DNA of 64,000 nucleotides from Cordilura impudica (taxonomy: Eukaryota > Arthropoda > Insecta > Diptera > Scathophagidae), in contig OY821517.1 of assembly GCA_963682025.1 (NCBI GenBank), positions 332,611,144 through 332,675,143 on the forward strand. Reading direction: 5' to 3'. A program made the translations under genes and the position numbers. Below the pieces are notes generated by a model that searched no databases, was not told the DNA's origin, and worked only from the letters and a program-made list of their open reading frames with translations. Positions 12,367 to 22,582 of the stretch are shown piece by piece (positions within the stretch are counted from its first letter, which is position 1; every line of letters begins with the position of its first letter).

Positions 12367-13424
12367 AGCAAATTGCTCATATTCGGGACAAAGACTGCCA
12401 CGTTACACACATTAAATTGCTCATAATTTAGCAACTGTAACTATTTTTGCAAAATATGAATAAAAATCGAAATAAATACCAGAAATGCTTTTAAGAAATA
12501 GACTTTCACCCCTGTTCTTGAAACCACTATCACAAAAAAAACTCGTAAATGAAAAAATTCTTAAATCTACGAGTTTTTTGCTGTTCTCTAATTTCAATAA
12601 TTTCACCCATTGCGGACGTTGACTACTAAATTTAGTTAAACCACAAAACTCTATACAAGCAAAAGTAAAAACAAAATATAACGATAGAAGTGACACTTTT
12701 TTATATTCTCAACGAAGAACCATGCATATATATCGGTCAATTTCTCACACATACTTACCTTTTTCTGCACCATTTCTTTCTTCTACAAATAATGCGTGAG
12801 CTTCCCTCAAACTTAAGACCATATATCTTAAAGCTATTCGAACTTCTTGCCCATCCGCAATGAAAGATTTCACGTCTCGGCCTTCCTATAGCCTTCCATC
12901 ATGTCAAGGGATACCATAGGTTCATTCTCCTTCTTTGCCTTTACACCTTCTCTATGTTTCCGAACACGCTGTCTTATTATTGCCCGACGTTCCTCAACCA
13001 CTGTATTTAATTTTGCTTGACTTAGTTTACATTCATCTTTCTTTTTCTTTAAACGGTATGCTCGCGAAGCGTCTGCTCTTTTCTTTTTATATTCATCAAA
13101 CTTTCCGTTATCTCTCAGTTTGTTGATATAATTTGAATTTTTTGCTGTTTTTGTTAAACGAACATGTACATATTTTAAAAAACTGTATTCAAAGCAAATT
13201 GCTCATATTCGGGACAAAGACTGCCACGTTACACACATTAAATTGCTCATAATTTAGCAACTGTAACTATTTTTGCAAAATATGAATAAAAATCGAAATA
13301 AATACCAGAAATGCTTTTAAGAAATAGACTTTCACCCCTGTTCTTGAAACCACTATCACAAAAAAAAAACTCGTAAATGAAAAAATTCTTAAATCTACGA
13401 GTTTTTTGCTGTTCTCTAATTTCA
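11771..13424. repeat. 827-bp tandem duplication, two nearly identical units
   Basis: Unit 1 (11771-12597) and unit 2 (12598-13424) both begin at ATTTCACCCATTGCGGACG and agree almost base for base, apart from A-run length changes near 12350/13180 and 12535/13365. Each holds the N-terminal exon of the transposase-like gene, its intron, and one AGACTGCCACGTTAC motif. High identity implies a recent duplication. Confidence 0.9.
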
Positions 13425-14700
13425 ATAAGAATATTTTTTCTCATTTTAATTCACATAGAAAAGGCTTTGTGAAATCAAAACAAATGCCCTTTTTTTCTAC
13501 TAAGCAGGTCTTAAGAGATAAAAAAACTAATTGATATTTAAACTCTAACATGTTTTTTATTGAACCTTGTCATTATTTTAAAAAATTAGACATTAATTTT
13601 ATGAAAAAAAATCGATTTTAAAAAACGTCTACATTTTGCGCTGATTTAAAAAAAAAAACTCGTAATCAGAAGTCAATGTTAATAAAACACACTTTTGGAG
13701 ATGATGTTGTTCTATAACTATAATAAAAACTTTTTATTTGCATAATCTATTTTCCTTTATAATTTTTTCAATTATAACATAGATTCTTTATGTACTAATT
13801 ATTACGAATAAAGGAATTTAAAATAATATTTCACTCAAATCACATATTTTTATATAACTTTGTTTATGTTCGAAACAGAAGTGATGCCAGTCAAATCCAA
13901 TTTATTTGAATTACGAATTTTCTTTGGTGATGCCTAACTTATTTCAAAAATAGAAGTCATTCTTAATTGAATGAAATTGAATAAAAACAATTAAATGAAC
14001 AAGTAAATTGTTATTTTAAAAGAAAATATTTTTTTTTTTTACTTTCTTTATAATCTTAAGGAAAAACATGCAAAAATTACTTAAAGTTTTTTTGTGAAAG
14101 TGACTAAAGAACCATATGGCACCTCGGTTTCTAGATAACATGGTTCTGAAGCTAAACCATATGTTTCATGTCATTTGATAATAAAAAATATGATTTCGAA
14201 AAATACTTCGAAAATATAAAATTTGTGTTTTCAAGAAACCCAAAATTTCTATTTCATGTTATTTCATATTCATTCTTATTCAAATAACAACGTTTCAAGA
14301 ACAGGGCTGTTTATATTTTTTTTTAACGACGTATGTCGAAAAAAGCAAACATGTTTTTCGGACTGCCACGTTACATGAAATTTGCGGCACTATTCAAAAG
14401 CCTTTTTTAGCTTACTAAAAATACTGCCTTGGAATTTATTCTTTGGGTTAGTTTAAGTAAGGAATTTTTTCACGAATAGTGCAATAAAAACAAAAATAAC
14501 ACTCACATTACAATTTTATTTACCTTTTTGCCGCAGCCTCAATTTCCTTCCATTTTTCTGCTATCTGCTATTTCTTGCAAAACGTGCTAAAGTGTAAAAA
14601 TCTTTTACAATTTTTTCAAATGTCTTATTGTTGCCAGACTCTTAAAAGTCCATTATTTTAAGAAATAATAAAAAAATTCCAACCGGTAGGAAAACAAATT
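13425..14700. other. Non-coding part of the nested elements
   Basis: AT-rich DNA without a clear gene. On the minus strand a short open stretch at about 14600-14523 (IAEKWKEIEAAAK) ends in a GTAAAT donor-like site and could be a first exon of the transposase-like gene. The last GGACTGCCACGTTAC copy is at 14360. Confidence 0.3.
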
Positions 14701-15030
14701 TCTTGCTACGGTTGACATTTTTGACCATATTAACTTTAAGAAACGAAAAGACTTAAATGAAAAGAATGTGCTATATGTTATATTTTTTTATATTATATAA
14801 TGTTAAGTTTTAAAATCCATGCCAACTGAAAGAAGGCTGTTAAATCCTAATTTTAAGTTGAGACAATAATAATAATATTAATTAAAAATTACTTAAATAT
14901 AAAAATTAAATTAATTTTTGTCACCACTTATGCTCACGATATTTTTTATAGAAACTCGAAATAGGTCGTAGTCATAATGACGAAGGATGACATTAGTGTA
15001 CAAAAAATAAGGATGACATTCTAGGGTTAA

Positions 15031-16305
15031 GCAAAAGTTAAATATTTTATTTAAAGTTTAAAAGAAGTAGTCAGGCATATTTTTAGTACTATTAACCCCG
15101 TCGAGACCAGGAGTTTTATTGTTTTTTAATGAATATACAAGTGATTTAACTTCGTTTATATTTGTTAGATCAACATCAGAATTGTTTATGACAGTTCTAT
15201 TAATAAGACTCGAAATGTATTCAGAAACTCTTGAATCTATAGGTGATGAACTATTGGTAGTAATAGTATGAGAGCTTTCAAATACGTCGGCAATTGCATT
15301 TGCCTTAAAATCACAAGTTTTCAAAACTTCACCATTAACATTAACATGCTTTTGTTAGTTTTCAAAACTTTTTAGACCCGGAAGGAAGATTTGAAATAAA
15401 TTTATTCCATTTCATTTTAATAAGGTGGAAAATAATTTAATTGCTTTAAGATAGGGTTTATTGGAATTTTATGGTGTAAATCATTACTTCTTTTGTATTT
15501 GCGATTGTATTTATTTCTTTGTCTAATTAACATTTTACTTGTTTCTGAGATTTCTCTCTTCCAATGGTTTTTACGACCAACTGGTATTTTGGTGAAAGCT
15601 TCTTTTGCAATAGATATTAAACTATTTAATGACAGGTCAACGTTGTCGCTAATTTCATTTTCTACCCAGACTTTGATTGATGGCCAGTCTGCTCGATTGT
15701 ATAAGAGAACTGATTGAACTACGCTCCGCAACTGTCCATAAATAGTGCAAAAAATAGGAACGTAGTATGTTTGGGTGAGACTTGTAGAGCTTGATAACAG
15801 AATTTTTACTGTAGAGGGTTGAACCGGGTTAAGTTTTGACCAAAACGAGTATGAGCATAAGAATAATAAACATAGTAATTAGATTGAAGACTATGACTAT
15901 AGAGTACATTACCAGAAGTGTTGTTTGACAAACAGATCTCCAAATATGAAAAATCATTTGCAGAATTAGTTAAAATATCAAGATCTTTCTTAAAATTAAT
16001 ATCAGGATTATAAACAGAATTAAAAACTACAGGACGTCTATTTATCATTATTTCTACTGAAATATTTTCAACTTTATGAGTTTTAAGCTTCGGTAATAAT
16101 TTATGTTCTATACTATTCCTTATGGCAATGAGTTCACCCCCGCCATGTGTAGCGCGGTCCTCTCTGTATATTTTATAACTTTAAATTTGAAATTTATATG
16201 GTATGGTTTCAAAAAAGTCTCATTAAGAAGAAGAATATAAATTTTTTTGTTGTTATGCCTTGAGCATTCCAGTGCATAACATGAACATCGTGAATAACAG
16301 TTGAA
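15031..16305 (-). pseudogene. Jockey/I-type LINE, endonuclease and start of RT
   Basis: On the minus strand from about 16300: VMHWNAQGI, LLLNETFLKP, THGGGELIAIRNSIEHKLLP, FNSVYNPDINFKKDLDIL and RFGQNLTRFNP, the apurinic-type endonuclease of LINE ORF2. Next is the linker to RT (SVVQSVLLYNRADWPSIKVW, REISETSKMLIRQRNKYNRK) and SLKNNKTPGLDGVN just ahead of the RT fingers. Frames change several times. The sequence stops at the piggyBac TTAA (15027) and resumes, minus roughly 20 codons, at 8181. Confidence 0.8.
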
Positions 16306-17340
16306 TTATATGGCATGTTTAAGCATCATTTCGTACTTGTTTTGACATCTTTGTAAAGCATCCACTGCCCCAAAAAATATTTCCAAAAGTTTTTCATTGG
16401 ATAAGTCGTTGTCTCTACTTTTGTCGTAGCTTTTGTCTTTAGCTACCTCAAAGTACAGGTTACCATTAGCACGGAAATTACTCTGAAATCGCTCTTGTGT
16501 TGGCAATTGAGGAAAATCATGATTATCCATGTTGAAATAAGAATCATTGGTTATTCTGTTGATCTGACTAGATTAAGATGTTACTCGATTCTGGATATCT
16601 AAGTATTCTTGACGACTTGGGCACTTTGGGTCATCATCTTTATGATTAACGTGCTATAAATTATTTTCATGCTTTTATAACACTTACATATAGATATATA
16701 TTATGATGCCTTCGTATAGTCACAGGCTGAACACACTAAGGTGCGATTATAATTTTTAGCCCCGTGTGCATACATACCACAATTGGAGCATTGACTGGGC
16801 CCTTTGTTACCTTTAAGAGGGTTTCTCCAATACACCGAAATATTACTAAAATATCTACTTTTGCATTATTTCTCTTTTAGTTACCTGCTGACGGTCAAAT
16901 TCAATTAGATAAAGCGCATCATCAACACTAGATCTTTTTGTTTCCACTTCCTTTATACTTATCGGATTTATATTATGCGAGCTGACAAATTCTTCGCTGA
17001 TTTTCTTAGTATCCAGTTTTGGTAGACCAAATAAAACCAATTGAAAACTTTTTGCGTGTTTTATCTCATGAGTATAAAACAGGAGTTTTTGGTCCTTAGG
17101 AACACATAGAGCATCATGGTACAGTGATATCGAGTTGGATAAAATTTTTCTTCCAATAGTCATTCGTTTATATGTATACTTAACACCAAATATACCGATA
17201 ACATTTGTTAAACTGTGAGTAGAATCCACAATTTAGCAGGAATTTTTTCTTTAACAGCAACAGGTTATTCTTCGTCGTCGTCGGAAAGAATTTGAAATCT
17301 GTTGGCACTAGTAGTGGGACCGTCGAAAGTTTTTGGCACC
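16306..17340 (-). pseudogene. Jockey/I-type LINE, ORF1 (gag-like)
   Basis: The minus-strand N-terminal part shows ANRFQILSDDDEE and IPAKLW, then SLYHDALCVPKDQKLLFYTH, FQLVLFGLPKLDTKKISEEF and DALYLIEFDRQQVT, an RNA-recognition-like gag domain. CSNCGMYAHGAKNYNRTLVC (about 16790-16735) is a CCHC knuckle, and HVNHKDDDPKCPSR a second Cys/His site. The last piece (16530-16306) reads NHDFPQLPTQERF and ends in a stop just before ORF2. Stops and frame shifts show decay. Confidence 0.75.
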
Positions 17341-17482
17341 TTGAATTTAGGGCTATTGCACCAGCAAACATTGCCAAATGAAAGAAAATTAAACACAATA
17401 AAGTAGTTTATTACTTATTATATTGAAAATTAAATTAACTTTTTTAAACACAATTAAAACACGACGTTTTTATCTTTATGAT

Positions 17483-17860
17483 GACCTCACACAAATTTGC
17501 AATGCTCTTCCTGTTATAGGAGTCGGGATATTTTATATTGAATAATTATTTTGTATGGGAGGTGCCCACCCCTCATCCGATCCCGCCCATTTTCGGTACG
17601 ACTACCCACATTAACAATAGAGGACCTCACACAAATTTGCAATGCTCTCCCCGAATAATTATTTTGTGTGGGAGGTGCCACTCCCCCTGATCCGATCCCG
17701 TCCATTGTCGTTACGACTACTCACAATAGATGCCCTCACTCCAATTTTCAAAGCTCTCGCTGTTATAGGACTCGGGATATTTGATATTGAATAATTATTT
17801 TGTATGGGAGGTGCCACCTCTGCCTGCAAAGTTTCAGCTGGATTGGATCACGGGAAAAGG
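17483..17860. repeat. Three tandem units of about 110-135 bp
   Basis: Units start near 17486, 17622 and 17730. Shared blocks are CCTCACACAAATTTGCAATG, ATAATTATTTTGTATGGGAG, GTGCCAC and CCGATCCCGCCCATT. They lie just upstream of LINE ORF1 on its strand and might be 5'UTR promoter units or an independent repeat; the sequence does not decide. Confidence 0.65.
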
Positions 17861-18240
17861 GTTAAAAATCGATTCAACATTTTTTCGATAGACAAGAAGA
17901 CACTACGAGTTAATATAAAGGGATTCAAAATAGATTCAGAACTGATTTATTGGATTGAAGTACATACCTTCAAAAATGAATTCCCGTTTGTTTAATTTTC
18001 AAGTTTCGTTGTAGATACATATATTGACTTTTCCGTCCTCAAAAGCGGAAGTCGAAAGAAAGTCTTTCAACACTTTAAATGCTTTAATAGATATTAAATA
18101 TAGACTAATGATGTTTTTTATATTAATAATAAAATTCCATCAAATGTTGCTATGATGAGGAAGAAACTGACATCATTTTATTTGAAAATGAACAGGTATA
18201 AGAAAAGTTTGTAACGTATTTTATTTATTAATCATTGAAA

Positions 18241-18608
18241 TCTATAATATTAATAGGCTGGGCGATTTTTTGTTACCGATGTTTTGTTCTACAGTTTTAT
18301 CCCGATTTCAATCAAACGTATATTATTTGAAAGGTATTTCTTTTTGGCTGTACACCAGATTTACAGATTTTAAAAATTTTTCCTTTATTTTGAGTAAATT
18401 GCATTTATAGTTGCTACTAACACATACATAAAATTATACATATGCTATGCGTTTGTTTATTAAATTAGTTAATGCGTTTGTTAATGAGTTTGTTATCTTC
18501 AGTCACAATAATAATAAACCAAACAAGTGTTGGTTTGTGAATTGGCTAAGTTGGAAAATAAAGTTGCCTAGAAATTGCACTCGAATTTCAAGCTCTGGAA
18601 TCTGCTAG
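18241..18608 (+). mobile_element. Helitron-like family H, full copy
   Basis: It begins TCTATAATATTAATAGGC after A, has the hairpin CACTCGAATTTCAAGC near 18579, and ends CTGGAATCTGCTAG followed by T. The 5' TC, 3' CTAG, short hairpin close to the 3' end and A/T insertion site are the Helitron rules. The 368-bp copy codes for nothing. Other copies: 6430, 31849 and 35560. Confidence 0.75.
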
Positions 18609-18849
18609 TACACTTTAAAACGTTTCATTAAATACTAAAGGAATCTCAAATGAACAAATGATATATACATTTTTTGGGAAAATTAATAAAAATAATTTTA
18701 TCCTTTTACAAACGCGCTTTTTGATTATAAATAGTTTTTTTTTCTTTCTGATTTTCACATTTTTATTTCAATTTAAATATTACAAAAAGTAAAAAGTATA
18801 AAAAAGAAAAAGGGGCGAATTTGAAAAAAGATTTAAACATGAGCTGGGT

Positions 18850-19125
18850 ATTTAAAGTTTCCATTGTGTCAAGTGCATATATGGCATTTATTATTAAAAT
18901 AAATATTTATTGTTTCACAGAGATTTTTAATTTAATTTTGTTACTTTAAAAAGATGTTGTTAAAAGAATTGTCAAAATGTCGGCAGGTATTCAAGATTTA
19001 AGTAGTATTTATGCATACGTTACACATATTTTTTTTAAACGGTATTATGAATAAAATATGTTTATTCAATGGATATGTAGTGTCTTAATTTTTCTTATGA
19101 ATACAGCTGATTGTTTTTAGTTTTT
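18850..19125 (+). repeat. Repeat family J, copy 2
   Basis: This lines up with 4500-4790: GTGTCAAGTG, ATAGATTTTTAAT-like block, AAAAAGATGTT, TTCAAGATTTAAGTAGT, ATGTGTTTATT-like block, CTGATTGTTTTTAGTTTTT. Both copies lie in the same pasha intron. Confidence 0.55.
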
Positions 19126-19284
19126 ACAATCCAATACAAAAACGATTTTACTTAAAAAATTTAATTTTATAAACCAAAATTTATGTTGTTTACGTGTACT
19201 TCAGTTTATTTTGTTTTAAAATTTTGTTCACAATCCTTTAAATAAATTGCACAATTTTATATTTATTATTTCACTAATCTACAG

Positions 19285-19545
19285 GTATTTGATGACATTA
19301 GAATAGAAGATCCGCGTGTTACAGAATTTTGCAATAAAACCACTGAACCGTCACCACATGCCATACTCTTGACCTGTTTGCAGCGAAATTTCGGATTAGG
19401 CGACGATGTACAAATTAACTATGAAATTAACCGTACACATAATAAAAAGAATGAATTCACCATGACTGTAGGAAAACATACAGCAAAAGTTCTTTGCAAA
19501 AATAAACGTGAAGGAAAGCAACTGGCCTCACAAGCCATATTGCAG
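19285..19545 (+). CDS. pasha: Pasha/DGCR8, exon with second dsRNA-binding domain
   Basis: This internal exon of 87 codons follows the acceptor ctacag (ending 19284) and ends at a gtaaga donor (19546); both junctions are phase 0 and fit the frame of exon 1-747. It reads VFDDIRIEDPRVTEFCNKTT, then dsRBD2: HAILLTCLQRNFGLGDDVQI, FTMTVGKHTAKVLCKNKREG and KQLASQAILQ. This matches DGCR8, whose two dsRBDs clamp the pri-miRNA stem. The exon lies 18.5 kb from the previous one because the intron is packed with transposable elements, yet its reading frame is clean. Confidence 0.95.
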
Positions 19546-19585
19546 GTAAGACAAAATCTTATAATGCATTCAATGATAAATTGGA

Positions 19586-19618
19586 CTCATGCCAGATGGC
19601 ATGCCCTTCTGGCATGAG
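19586..19618. other. Perfect 11-bp hairpin in a short pasha intron
   Basis: CTCATGCCAGA and TCTGGCATGAG flank an 11-base loop. It lies inside the 114-bp intron between the dsRBD2 exon and the last exon. The stem is far shorter than the roughly three-turn stem that Microprocessor prefers. Confidence 0.6.
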
Positions 19619-19659
19619 ACCCTCGATATTAATATAAATGCCAACTTATTTATTTGTAG

Positions 19660-19947
19660 ATCTTACATCCTCATATTAAAACATGGGGTTCTTTACTACG
19701 TTTGTATGGCAATAATTCGATTAAAACATTCAAAGAAAAGAAACAAGAGGAACAAGAAATTACCGTATTACAGAGTAAGGCAGCTATTAATCAACCAAAT
19801 CATGCTATTTTAGAAAAACTGCGATGTGAAATGTTAAAATTATCGGAAAAGAATAAATCTGTTCAGAGTAAAGGCACATTTATACCACCAAATGATGTGG
19901 ATTTACCATCTTCATCCGGTTCGAATTTAAATAATGTTGAACTTTAA
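19660..19947 (+). CDS. pasha: Pasha/DGCR8, last exon
   Basis: The acceptor tttgtag ends at 19659. The frame reads ILHPHIKTWGSLLRLYGNNS, KEKKQEEQEITVLQSK and HAILEKLRCEMLKLSEKNK, then a Ser/Asn-rich tail and TAA at 19945-19947. ILHPHIKTWGSLLR is the end of dsRBD2. The later helix corresponds to the DGCR8 C-terminal tail that docks on the Drosha RNase III domain. The three pieces give 431 codons plus stop in this window; the heme/WW-containing N-terminal half is outside. AATAAA occurs near 20084 as a possible polyadenylation signal. Confidence 0.95.
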   Translation: MLHPHIKTWGSLLRLYGNNSIKTFKEKKQEEQEITVLQSKAAINQPNHAILEKLRCEMLKLSEKNKSVQSKGTFIPPNDVDLPSSSGSNLNNVEL

Positions 19948-20560
19948 AAGGCAATTACAAAAAAAAAAAAAAAAATGACACTATGTTTATATACCACGAT
20001 GTTTTCGATGACAATGCCACTATAAAAACAACTACTACATATATATATTTGAAAATAATTAAGTGATATAAATTAATAATAATAATAAATAGTAATAGTA
20101 TTATTGATAAAAAGCTTGGTTATTTTTTTTTTATCGATTTATCAATATCTAATGTGATTTCATTCATTTATTAATTTTATTAAAAATTTAATTAAAATAA
20201 ATTCATATTCAGGAGTTTAAAAAATTTGCACCTAAATTAAGCTTAACCAAAAAACTCAAATGGATGATAAGTTTTGGAAAGGATAAATTAGAAAATGCTT
20301 TACTTGAAAACCTCACCTGAAGATGCAAGAAAATTATCTTAATTCGATCTTAATTTACCCATTATTTACTAAAACTCCTTAACATTATTGGAAATTAGCT
20401 TAATAATATATTTAACAATATTAAATATATTAACCAACATTAAATATATACATAAATATACAGAATATTCTTTGAAATATTACGACGGAACTGTTAAAAA
20501 TCAATAAATTTGTCATATGAATAAAACCGATATTGAGAAATCAGCAAAATAAAAGATAAA
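19948..20560. other. pasha 3'UTR and AT-rich intergenic DNA
   Basis: A-run, short TA repeats (ATATATAT) and AATAAA-type signals near 20084 and 20196; no gene seen. Confidence 0.5.
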
Positions 20561-21980
20561 ATTAAAAAAGAATGGGTTGACCGGTTTTAGGATTCGAACA
20601 ATGTATTCTTTTCGCTAAAGCTGCATTTTATTGTTGGAAAATAAAAAATATGCGAAACAGCCAAATATAGCATAAATAATCGGTTTACCAGGTTTCTTTT
20701 GGATACACGTCAGGCTTATTAAAAATCGACGTCTTCGATTTATTCAAGAAAATACAATTTGAATATTCTAAACTGTCGAATACCTTCTTAATATCGGTTT
20801 CAGGTTTCGAATATTCTACTTATTATAATATTGTATTTAAATGTTCGAAAAAAAAAATATTCGTAACCTTCGATTATCTAAAAAGTGTCGATATAAAAAA
20901 CCAAAAAATATTCGATTACCTGATAAAACCTGGATTCAGGTTCTGAGTACTCCATTCCATTCCCTAAATTTATTTAATGTTTCAATATAAAAAATATTCA
21001 CAACTAACGAATATCTAAAAAGAACTGGGTAATAGGTTTTGGGTTTGAGTACCGGCCACAATTATTAAAAGACTTGCTTTCGGTTTAGTCAAAAATTCCA
21101 ACTTAAAAAACCGAATTCGAAATATATCAATATTAGAAAATCTATAAAACATACGTCTCTATCTGATAAAAAGCCGTTTCAGGTTTTCAATTTCAAATTG
21201 TCGATTTTCTCAAAAAATATTTTTAAAGAAGCATGTTCGAATAATACGGATTTTAAAAAATCGATAAAATAAATATTCGATCAAACGATTATAAAAAAAA
21301 TCAGTTTTAAGTTTTGAAAATAATCGATTAAAAGGTTTTTGATTAAATACCGGTTTATAAAATTTCGAAAAGGTGTTTTCGATTATATTGAAGAAAATCC
21401 ATTCTTTTTTAAAACAGATTTCGATATTAAAAAAACGACAATAAAAACTAAAAAAAATTTGAAATCATCAAAAATATCTGATAAAAATCATTTTTATTTT
21501 AATGATAGAATATAAAAAAATACGAAACTGTCGAATACCTGAAAATAACAGATTTATCGGGTTTGAGATTGAGTACCAATTGGCCTTATAAAAAACGCTT
21601 TTTCGATTATATTCAAGGGAAACCAATTCCTAAAAACCCGAATTCGAATAATTCTATACCTTTCCCTAAAGTTCTGCACAACCCGATTTCAGCTTTTGAA
21701 TACTCTATTCTTTTCTCTAAAATTATATTTAAATATTCGAATATAAAAAATATTGAAACCTGCTGGTTAATCGGTTTGAATACCAGGCAGAATGATTAAA
21801 AAATGTGTTTTCGGTTTTATACAAGAAAATTTCATTTTTTATAACCAAGTTTTTGTAATACCGATATTGAAAAACTTTAAAAACACTCAAAAACTTTTGA
21901 AACAAATATCGGAAAATGAAACTGTTAGCGGTTTTCGAATCTTTACAGTCGATTAATGTATTATTTAAACTACAGGTTAA
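20560..21980. repeat. Degenerate long-period repeat array
   Basis: The same phrases return several times with drift: GGTTTCAGGTTTTCGAATAC-like, ATATTCGAAT(A)TAAAAAATATT, CGGTTT(T/G)GAGTACC and CGGTTTTATTCAAGAAAAT-like. Copies start near 20590, 20800, 20940, 21030, 21170, 21310, 21560 and 21690. It looks like an old satellite or piled-up element copies. The 78-codon frame at 21563-21799 is part of this and not a gene. Confidence 0.5.
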
Positions 21981-22262
21981 ATTCGAATTTGTTACTCATT
22001 CGAACAAGGGATGAAACGGAATATCTCTATGGAAGCTTTTTCCATTAATGAATCCATTTTGAAAACAACGCCAGCTACATTATTATGGTTTCATGAAACC
22101 ACAAGTACTTAAATTATTGCAGCTGAGGGCATTCAAAAAAAAAAAACAAAAGCTGAATTTTGTTTGTGTCTCTCAATTTCTGTAAAACTGGTTCTTTAAA
22201 TTTACAACGCTGATATTTATTTTATGTATCTACATATGAAAACAAACCACAATATCAAATCT

Positions 22263-22523
22263 TTAACAAATCGTTTCAATTTTTATTGTACCTTCTTCAT
22301 TTTGTTGTAGTTTATCATAAATTAATTTTATAAATTGCATATTTAAATCAATGACATCAGTTTCGGGCAACTTTTGCAACAACCAATCGATGTTTTTTAG
22401 CATACCATCGTATTTTAAAACCTCTTGAGTCTGAAACTGATCCCCTACAGAAGTATTCCAAACATCATTAACTAAGGAAGAGGAGGCTATATCGTCACAG
22501 GGATCTATATCAGATGCTGTTAC
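22263..22523 (-). CDS. MADF-domain protein, second coding exon
   Basis: The minus-strand acceptor ATTTTAG ends at 22524. The exon runs VTASDIDPCDDIASSSLVND, then YDGMLKNIDWLLQKLPETD and VIDLNMQFIKLIYDKLQ, to a TAA at 22265-22263 (87 codons with stop). The phase is 0 with the first exon. The last 45 residues form an amphipathic segment spaced like a BESS motif, the protein-interaction tail of many MADF proteins, but I call it only BESS-like. Confidence 0.75.
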   Translation of the reverse strand, partial: VTASDIDPCDDIASSSLVNDVWNTSVGDQFQTQEVLKYDGMLKNIDWLLQKLPETDVIDLNMQFIKLIYDKLQQNEEGTIKIETIC

Positions 22524-22582
22524 CTAAAATATATTCCAAAAATTAATTTAAAAAGAAAATTGAAGAAACCATTTCAACTTAC

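Larger units (their letters stand above)
10126..14374 (-). mobile_element. Unassigned DDE-type transposon marked by GGACTGCCACGTTAC repeats
   Basis: The 15-base word GGACTGCCACGTTAC occurs at 10126, 10292, 10481, 10501 and 14360, and as AGACTGCCACGTTAC at 12392 and 13218. All copies face the same way and none was seen elsewhere in the window. They bracket a minus-strand transposase-like gene (10560-12366). The outer limits are not defined: I could not find a clean terminal repeat or target duplication, so the coordinates are those of the outermost motif copies. The block lies wholly between the end of the piggyBac transposase and the piggyBac right terminus, so it looks like a later insertion. 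Confidence 0.55.
8182..15026 (+). mobile_element. piggyBac-like element, composite, left end deleted
   Basis: The right end reads inward CCCTAGAATGTCATCC next to TTAA (15027-15030), the piggyBac terminus and target site. The subterminal word GTCATCCTTCGTCA lies about 35 bases inside this end; the same word at 8183-8196 marks the left side, but there the outermost CCCTAG stretch and TTAA are missing. Similarity of the two sides continues to TTTCGAG. The element carries a broken transposase (8454-10080) and has itself received another element (about 10.1-14.4 kb). It interrupts a LINE read on the other strand. Confidence 0.75.

Noticed and set aside
20320..20345. Another CTGAAGATG that might start a hammerhead
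   Set aside because: The following bases form no stem II; GAAA follows without pairing.
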